Assembly: GCF_030160655.1 (NCBI RefSeq)
Contig: NZ_BSOT01000009.1
Span: forward strand, 62,001 to 126,000
Direction: 5' to 3'
DNA from: Agaribacter marinus
Lineage (GTDB): Bacteria; Pseudomonadota; Gammaproteobacteria; Enterobacterales; Alteromonadaceae
Length of the DNA: 64,000 nt
The notes beneath the pieces are model-generated. The model saw nothing but the letters and a program-made list of their open reading frames with translations, did no database searches and had not been told where the DNA came from. The position numbers and the translations under genes are program-made. This document shows positions 57,988 through 64,000 of the stretch, piece by piece. The number at the start of each line of letters is the position of its first letter. The stretch's first letter is position 1.

Positions 57988-58681
57988 AACGTTCAACGAC
58001 GATAAGAGCGACGAAATTTTGATTCGCGCATCCTCCGCCAATAATGGTTTTACTACCAGTTTGATTGGCATTGCCTTGTTATTGTTTGGCACGACTGGAT
58101 CGGTATTGCTTCCTGAGGTGTTTTTTCTTGCTGCTATTTTGATCATGGCAGCAGGTATCGTTGCCGTAGTGATGGGGTTTTTCAAACTCAAAGAACCTAA
58201 ATATAGTTTGTCGATTTCGCGAGAATCGTTGACTTACTTCCATCGTCGTGGCCAGTGGAAGGTAAATTGGGACAATATTCAACGCTTTGATATTCCTCGT
58301 GTGCAAAAAGGCTTATCTCAAGTGGAACTAGAAATGGTGGGTATAAGGCTGAAAGACGCTGAACAAGTGCTTGGTGAAATATCCCCAAGGCTAATTACTC
58401 ACTTACTTATGGAACAACGTCCGTTAGTCACTCAGATAGATAGCGCCAATTGTGCAGATGGGAAGTGTTACGGCGATGATTTAATTGAAGACACTAAATA
58501 TAAATTAAAAGACGGTAATATTATCAACGGGATATCTGCAATGTTTGCTAATCGTATGCGGAGGCTTCAAACCGGGCTAGGTTATGATATATATATTTCA
58601 GCCAATGAGTTAGACCGCAGTCCACAAGCATTTATTCATTTATTGTCTGAGTGTCAAACATCCAGAACGAACGGGCAATAA
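57974..58681 (+). CDS. DUF2982 family membrane protein
   Basis: 235 residues with two adjacent membrane helices near the N-terminus (about 27-46 and 49-69), then a soluble domain containing EPKYSLSISRESLTYFHRRGQWKVNWDNIQRFDIPR, a pattern I recognise as DUF2982 of Shewanella, Vibrio and Alteromonas. The soluble part resembles a PH-like fold, but this is a guess. No function is known. The stop codon lies in a tandem 14-base repeat. Confidence 0.75.
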   Translation: MSGNKTFNDDKSDEILIRASSANNGFTTSLIGIALLLFGTTGSVLLPEVFFLAAILIMAAGIVAVVMGFFKLKEPKYSLSISRESLTYFHRRGQWKVNWDNIQRFDIPRVQKGLSQVELEMVGIRLKDAEQVLGEISPRLITHLLMEQRPLVTQIDSANCADGKCYGDDLIEDTKYKLKDGNIINGISAMFANRMRRLQTGLGYDIYISANELDRSPQAFIHLLSECQTSRTNGQ

Positions 58682-58717
58682 CAATCGGTCAATAACAGTC
58701 AGTCAATAACCGCTAGC
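58676..58717. repeat. Three tandem 14-base units across the DUF2982 stop codon
   Basis: CAATAACAATCGGT, CAATAACAGTCAGT and CAATAACCGCTAGC follow each other without spacing. The first two differ at two positions, the third diverges in its second half. The first unit contains the TAA stop. Probably a replication-slippage product. Confidence 0.7.
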
Positions 58718-58722
58718 CAACG

Positions 58723-61700
58723 CTACCGGCAAATACGCAGTTTGCGCTTGGGCCATTCATTGACTATATGTTGTATTTCCATCAGCAATTCTGAAGTTTG
58801 GTCGTCGTGACTTAACTGAGGGGATTGCTTTAGTAATACTTCTAAGTCATGACAATATGTTTGTAACTTTGGTACGCCGGTGTAGCAGCACGCGCCATGT
58901 AATTTATGGATGTTAGCCAACAGTTGCTCATTACTTTCTTGTCCCTTTAATGGCTCTAATATGGAGAGCTGTATTTTTAGGTGTTCGACAAATTCATCCA
59001 TAAAGGATATCGCAAGGTTTTCGCTGTTATTTGAGCGTGAGACGGCAAGCCGCCAATCAATGCTGTCTTGAGAGAGTTCACAAATTTCAACCACCTCTTC
59101 GTTCAAGGTTTGTTTTGGCACATGGGTGTCTTCGCACCACTGATTCACTATTCTGACTAATTCTGGCAACTTAATCGGCTTTGACAAGAAGTCATCTAAG
59201 CCGTTATTTAGGAAATTTTGTTTTTCTTCACTTAGCGCGTGAGCGGTGACAGCAACTATTGGTGTGCCGATGTTATACGTTGTTTTACGAATATGTTTAC
59301 TCGTTTGTATACCATCCATATTTGGCATTTGAATATCCATTAAAATAATGTCGTATTCTATTTGTTCGCACTTTTGGATGGCTGAAGGCCCATCATAGGC
59401 TAAGTCGAGCGTTACCGGTGAGTTTTTAAGCCAAGTCTCGATGAGACGCAAATTAAGCTCCATATCATCAACCGCCAACATACGCACAGGTGGCAGGTTG
59501 ATGACGCTTGGACGAGCGTTAGACTGATGCGTCTTCGATGATGGGCCTTCCAAAAATTCTAATTTTCGTGCCGTTAGGGGCAATCTAAGCATGTAAGGCA
59601 GTGTATTTACATGGCCAAATAATTGCGAACTTGGCACTGGGCCTGAATATAAAAGTGTGATTGCAGCGGGGTTCACCATGCTTAGTTCGTTTAGCCACTT
59701 TGCTCTAAAGTTGATGTATTTTTGTGGTAATGTCATAAATACATAGGTGTTTGAATGCACGTGCTGTACAGCTATTTTTAGTGTCTCGAATGATGCAACG
59801 TCGAAGCCTGCTAACAGGAGCTGTTTAACGATAGACCGTCTGGATTCTCCCCATTTATCAATGACAACAGCATTTTTCTTAACAAATGAGCTTAGATGTT
59901 CTGAACCATATGCTTCGTCTTCGACCTTAAATGGAATCGTAATGGTGAATTTTGAGCCCACGGTCGGCGTGCTGGTTACTTCCACTTTACCGTCCATCAT
60001 GTGGGCAAGCTCCTGGCAAATGACCAGCCCTAAACCGGTCCCTTGGTAGGAGCGGTTTAAATCATCGTCTAATTGATGAAAAGCTTTGAAGATTTTATTG
60101 ATATCATCTTGACTTATGCCTATCCCAGAATCCTTAACCTGCATTTCGAGTATCGCTTGCTCATCAGAGGTTTCGAGTACTTTCACCGATAAACCGACAA
60201 AACCGTAGTTGGTAAACTTAAGCGCATTACTTATTAAGTTAGTAAGTAATTGCTTAACTTTAAACGAGTCGCCCAATAGTAGGTTGGGTAAATCACCAAC
60301 GTCATATAAAAACTCTAGTTGTTTTAAATGCGCCGTTTTCGACATTGTGGCTGCGATATCTTCAAACAATTCTTTGGGAGAAAATGGACGTTGATTGAGC
60401 GTCAGTTGGCCAGCCTCCATTTTAGAAAAGTCAAGGATGTCATTGACGATAGTCAGCAAGTCTGTTGCAGCAGAATTGATGATTTTTACATGCTCGTCTC
60501 GTTCTGCAGGGTTATTTCCCGCTTCTAATTCCTTGCTAAAACCAACAATTGAATTTAGCGGCGTGCGAATTTCATGAGACATATTTGCCAAAAATTGAGA
60601 TTTTACTTCACTCGCTTTAACGGCATCTTTCCTTGCGATATCCAGGTGTACATTTTGTTCTTCGATGATAAAAAAATTGTTTTCTGCATCTGCTTTTGCT
60701 TGAGTCACTTCCAGTTTTAGTTCGTATTGATTTTTGTCGACAATGGCATACAAAAAAGCACAAGCCTGAAAGCACAAGATTGCCTGAAATACCTGCGCAT
60801 AAAACGTAAAACTAGGAATCATGCCTGTTATGTACAGAGTGCTTAATAGACAACCAGTAGCGCAGGTTATCCAACCTAGCAATATCGGTTTTACGGGCGT
60901 GTACCCGCGCAAGTAGGCGATTGTGCCGATCCAAAAATTTATACCAATAGAAATGACAATAATGGCACTTGATATTGCGAGTTTCACTGGATGGGAAGGA
61001 ATACCACCGACAAACAGTATTAGCATTACGGCAACTACGAATAAATATACCTTTAATATTTTTCTCAAAATTAAGGGGTAATCACTACTGGGTATGAGCG
61101 TTAAGGTAAATATGCTCGAAGTGATGCAGACAAGAAGCAACAATTCTTCTGAATGAATAGCCGAAATAATGCGTGACAAATATTCGTTAATTAATACTGC
61201 ATGGCCGCTCCATTGAAATTGCCAAAGTAGAACTAACGTTATATGCAAAAAAAACAGCACATTAGTCATGCTTACATTACCAAAAGAATAAAAAATTGCA
61301 TATCCGGCCAATAGTAAAATGGCACCATAAAAAACGCCCCATAGCAAAAAGTCGAATTGATCAATTTGATTGCTAATGGCCTCGTTAGTGGCATAAATTG
61401 GCACGCGAGTGGTTAAACTGTTCGACGAAGTATAAATATAAAGTTGGTACTCCTTATTTTCCTTTAAATCGGCTATAAAGGTTGGCAATGGATATGTGCT
61501 TGTTTTATTTGATATTCCATCAGTCGAGCTGAAGAGTAATGTGTCATTCTCAAAAATATAGATGCGCACATCGTTTAGTTGAGAAGAGCGGAGCGAAAAT
61601 GTCCATCGCGTATCATTACTTTTATTTATTATCGGCGCGTAAAACCAGAGACCTTTGTCAACAAACCCAAAATTCGTTTTGTTTGTGTTGGTATCAGGAA

Positions 61701-61899
61701 GGTATTCTTGATATCGCTTAAAATAATATATGGATACGTCGTCAGCGCGGTGTTCATGTACACTAAATTTCGAGGTGATTTCTTGATGGCGTATACTGTC
61801 GTCCAAAATGATTGCAGATAAATCAGTTTGAGCGTCCACGCCAGAAAGAAACATGGAAATAAAAAACAGCGTGAATAATTTACTGGCTAAAATACGCAA
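58723..61899 (-). CDS. BarA-like tripartite hybrid kinase with 7TM-DISM sensor
   Basis: 1058 residues: signal peptide (about 1-24), periplasmic 7TMR-DISMED2-type domain (about 25-165), seven membrane helices (about 185-390), coiled coil, HisKA (NMSHEIRTPLNSIVGF, His near 441), HATPase (LTNLISNALKF, DSGIGI, GTGLGLVI), a degenerate receiver, a receiver with MDIQMPNMDGIQ (Asp near 853) and a C-terminal Hpt domain with IHKLHGACCYTGVPKL (His near 997). The Hpt sequence is close to that of BarA, the kinase of UvrY/GacA, but the sensor differs from BarA's. The likely output is a GacA-type regulator elsewhere. DISM receptors often sense carbohydrates or other small ligands. It diverges from parC. Confidence 0.9.
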   Translation of the reverse strand: MRILASKLFTLFFISMFLSGVDAQTDLSAIILDDSIRHQEITSKFSVHEHRADDVSIYYFKRYQEYLPDTNTNKTNFGFVDKGLWFYAPIINKSNDTRWTFSLRSSQLNDVRIYIFENDTLLFSSTDGISNKTSTYPLPTFIADLKENKEYQLYIYTSSNSLTTRVPIYATNEAISNQIDQFDFLLWGVFYGAILLLAGYAIFYSFGNVSMTNVLFFLHITLVLLWQFQWSGHAVLINEYLSRIISAIHSEELLLLVCITSSIFTLTLIPSSDYPLILRKILKVYLFVVAVMLILFVGGIPSHPVKLAISSAIIVISIGINFWIGTIAYLRGYTPVKPILLGWITCATGCLLSTLYITGMIPSFTFYAQVFQAILCFQACAFLYAIVDKNQYELKLEVTQAKADAENNFFIIEEQNVHLDIARKDAVKASEVKSQFLANMSHEIRTPLNSIVGFSKELEAGNNPAERDEHVKIINSAATDLLTIVNDILDFSKMEAGQLTLNQRPFSPKELFEDIAATMSKTAHLKQLEFLYDVGDLPNLLLGDSFKVKQLLTNLISNALKFTNYGFVGLSVKVLETSDEQAILEMQVKDSGIGISQDDINKIFKAFHQLDDDLNRSYQGTGLGLVICQELAHMMDGKVEVTSTPTVGSKFTITIPFKVEDEAYGSEHLSSFVKKNAVVIDKWGESRRSIVKQLLLAGFDVASFETLKIAVQHVHSNTYVFMTLPQKYINFRAKWLNELSMVNPAAITLLYSGPVPSSQLFGHVNTLPYMLRLPLTARKLEFLEGPSSKTHQSNARPSVINLPPVRMLAVDDMELNLRLIETWLKNSPVTLDLAYDGPSAIQKCEQIEYDIILMDIQMPNMDGIQTSKHIRKTTYNIGTPIVAVTAHALSEEKQNFLNNGLDDFLSKPIKLPELVRIVNQWCEDTHVPKQTLNEEVVEICELSQDSIDWRLAVSRSNNSENLAISFMDEFVEHLKIQLSILEPLKGQESNEQLLANIHKLHGACCYTGVPKLQTYCHDLEVLLKQSPQLSHDDQTSELLMEIQHIVNEWPKRKLRICR

Positions 61900-62003
61900 T
61901 GGGACGTTAAGCTTTTATTAAAATTAATATACTATGTAGTCTAATATAGTGCGTATACGCTTGGATGTATACAAGCCAAATTGGATTATGACAGCCCTCT
62001 TTT

Positions 62004-64000
62004 ATGAATAACGATATAACAATAAATAGCGATGGTGTTGAACAAGTCTCACTAGGGCGTTTTACCGAAGACGCTTACTTGAATTATTCAATGTATGTGA
62101 TTATGGACCGGGCACTCCCTCATATTGGCGACGGACTTAAACCCGTTCAACGGCGTATTATCTATGCTATGTCCGATTTAGGACTGAGTGCCACGGCGAA
62201 ATATAAAAAATCGGCTCGCACGGTGGGTGACGTATTAGGTAAGTTTCACCCTCATGGGGATTCGGCCTGCTATGAAGCGATGGTATTGATGGCGCAACCT
62301 TTTTCTTATCGATACCCATTGGTTGATGGACAAGGAAACTGGGGAGCGCCGGATGATCCAAAATCCTTTGCCGCTATGCGTTATACTGAAGCGCGCTTAT
62401 CGAAATTTTCTGAAGTTCTGTTAAATGAGGTTGGGCAAGGCACGGTCGATTGGGCACCAAACTTTGATGGCACATTAAACGAGCCTAAAGTCTTACCAGC
62501 ACGTTTGCCGCATATTTTACTCAATGGGATTACAGGTATCGCGGTTGGTATGGCGACTGATATCCCACCCCACAATGTCAGAGAGTTAGCCAATGCTTGT
62601 GCACACTTGCTTGATAATACAAAAGCGGACTTATCTGATTTATTGACGTTTGTTCAGGGGCCAGATTTTCCTACTGACGCAGAAATAATAACGCCTAAAG
62701 ACGATATTCGAAAGATCTATGAAACGGGTCGAGGGAGCTTAAAAATGCGTGCCGTCTTCCATGAGGAAAACGGTGAAGTGGTAATTACTGCCTTACCACA
62801 CCAAGCGTCCGGCGCAAAAATACTCGAGCAAATCGCTGGACAAATGCAGGCGAAGAAATTGCCATTTGTGAGTGATTTGCGCGATGAATCCGATCATGAA
62901 AATCCAACACGCTTAATTGTGACGCCACGTTCAAATCGCGTGGATGTTGAACAAGTCATGCAACATTTGTTTGCAACGACTGATTTGGAAAAAAGTTACC
63001 GTGTTAATCTAAACATGATTGGCTTAGATGCTCGGCCAAGAGTCAAAAATCTACATGATATTTTGTCTGAGTGGTTAGTGTATCGAAAAGATACGGTCAC
63101 CAGACGTCTGCAATATCGTCTGGACAAAGTTCTAGCGCGTCTTCACATATTAGATGGCTTACTCATTGCGTTTTTGAATATCGACGAAGTCATTGCCATT
63201 ATTCGCCACGAAGAAGAGCCAAAAAAAGAATTAATGGCACGTTTTGGATTGAGTGATAAGCAAGCTGAAGCAATCTTAGAATTAAAATTGCGGCACCTTG
63301 CTAAACTTGAAGAAATGAAAATTAAGGGCGAGCAAGACGAGCTAGCGAAAGAGCGAGATTCGCTACAGTTGTTGTTAGGATCTGACAGACGTTTAAAAAC
63401 GTTAATCAAAAAAGAAATATTAGCAGATGCCGAAAAATATGGCGATGAGCGTCGTAGCCCGATAGTTGCTAGAGGCGAAGCTAGGGCCTTGACCGAAAAA
63501 GAGCTGGTCCCGTCTGAGCCAGTCACTGTAGTGCTTTCAGAAAAAGGCTGGGCGCGCTGTGCAAAAGGGCACGATATAGATGCGCCGAATTTAAGTTATA
63601 AATCCGGTGATACTTATTTACACAGTGCTAAAGGTCGAAGCAATCAACCGGTAGTCTTTTTAGATTCTTCTGGTCGCACATTCTCATGCGATGCGCATAG
63701 TTTACCGTCTGCGCGCAGCCAAGGTGAGCCTATCACCGGTAGGTTTAGCCTGGTCGCAGGCGAAAATGCAGAACACGTCATTATGGGGGATGAAGCACAG
63801 CAATATTTGGTGGGGTCGGACGCCGGTTATGGTTTTGTTGGCAAATTTAACGATATGCTCACTAAAAATAAAGCGGGTAAAGCGTTTGTTTCCTTGCCTG
63901 TTGGCGCAAAAGTGATGAACCCGCAGGAAGCCGTTAATGTTGATACCGACTGGTGTTTGAGTATTTCAAATCAAGGCAGAATGTTATTGTTTCCGCTGAG
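62004..64000 (+). CDS. parC: DNA topoisomerase IV subunit A (3' end beyond window)
   Basis: 665 codons are present from the ATG and the frame runs off the window; E. coli ParC has 752 residues. The N-terminus reads [20 protein letters not shown], the quinolone-determining region [20 protein letters not shown] is unmutated at the usual Ser and Glu, and the DNA-cleaving Tyr lies in [10 protein letters not shown]. The C-terminal beta-propeller has begun. The enzyme decatenates daughter chromosomes together with ParE. An upstream ATG at 61988 leads to a stop after seven codons and is not used. It is transcribed divergently from the BarA-like kinase gene. Confidence 0.97.
   Translation, partial: MNNDITINSDGVEQVSLGRFTEDAYLNYSMYVIMDRALPHIGDGLKPVQRRIIYAMSDLGLSATAKYKKSARTVGDVLGKFHPHGDSACYEAMVLMAQPFSYRYPLVDGQGNWGAPDDPKSFAAMRYTEARLSKFSEVLLNEVGQGTVDWAPNFDGTLNEPKVLPARLPHILLNGITGIAVGMATDIPPHNVRELANACAHLLDNTKADLSDLLTFVQGPDFPTDAEIITPKDDIRKIYETGRGSLKMRAVFHEENGEVVITALPHQASGAKILEQIAGQMQAKKLPFVSDLRDESDHENPTRLIVTPRSNRVDVEQVMQHLFATTDLEKSYRVNLNMIGLDARPRVKNLHDILSEWLVYRKDTVTRRLQYRLDKVLARLHILDGLLIAFLNIDEVIAIIRHEEEPKKELMARFGLSDKQAEAILELKLRHLAKLEEMKIKGEQDELAKERDSLQLLLGSDRRLKTLIKKEILADAEKYGDERRSPIVARGEARALTEKELVPSEPVTVVLSEKGWARCAKGHDIDAPNLSYKSGDTYLHSAKGRSNQPVVFLDSSGRTFSCDAHSLPSARSQGEPITGRFSLVAGENAEHVIMGDEAQQYLVGSDAGYGFVGKFNDMLTKNKAGKAFVSLPVGAKVMNPQEAVNVDTDWCLSISNQGRMLLFPL

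Overview
The window reads as a chromosomal segment from a moderately AT-rich marine gammaproteobacterium of the Alteromonadales type (Alteromonas/Glaciecola-like). Support comes from the YebG, ParC, WaaA, AmtB and S10-operon protein sequences, a DUF2982 protein (a family I associate with Shewanella, Vibrio and Alteromonas), and the density of multidomain signalling proteins. I see no rRNA, tRNA, CRISPR array, insertion sequence or prophage. The genus is an inference, not a reading.

Layout. 1-5 kb: 5' part of yebG under a perfect LexA box, a divergent membrane AraC-type hybrid regulator with a degenerate kinase domain, and a GAF-tagged GspE/PilB-like ATPase. 5.3-9.6 kb: an RND efflux pair. 9.8-13.8 kb: a choice-of-anchor A surface protein with a VPxxP-type C-terminal sorting tail, next to a PrsT-like TPR protein, which points to an exosortase-type system elsewhere in the genome. 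13.8-19.2 kb: the complete S10 ribosomal-protein operon (rpsJ to rpsQ) with a stringent-type promoter, a candidate attenuator leader and a strong UUCG terminator. The spc operon does not follow. Instead, 19.3-21.1 kb carries two spondin-domain secreted proteins, one a collagen-like lipoprotein. 21.1-24.1 kb: an orphan GspC-like protein and a secreted subtilase.

24.1-33.3 kb is a signalling cluster: a Reg_prop/Y_Y_Y diguanylate cyclase, a convergent sigma-54 activator carrying a catalytically dead GGDEF domain with an intact c-di-GMP I-site, and a PAS hybrid histidine kinase whose stop codon overlaps the start of waaA (Kdo transferase). 34.7-49.1 kb is mostly housekeeping: Dcp-type peptidase, purU, an MltB-family transglycosylase, a NIT-domain chemoreceptor, PBP1b, glnK-amtB with a recognisable NtrC site and sigma-54-like promoter, gamma-glutamyltransferase and a Dyp-type peroxidase. 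49.1-52.6 kb is a probable pyrB-hemL-class III cyclase operon. 52.7-57.8 kb is a TetR-controlled RND efflux operon with a perfect palindromic operator. 57.9-64 kb holds a small membrane ORF, a DUF2982 protein, a BarA-like tripartite kinase with a 7TM-DISM sensor, and the 5' two thirds or more of parC.

The most novel-looking elements are the I-site-containing sigma-54 activator beside an active GGDEF protein, the pseudokinase-receiver-AraC membrane protein, the spondin pair directly after the S10 operon, and a 15-bp perfect inverted repeat between mltB and the chemoreceptor. Function is inferred from motif recognition only; no database search was run.
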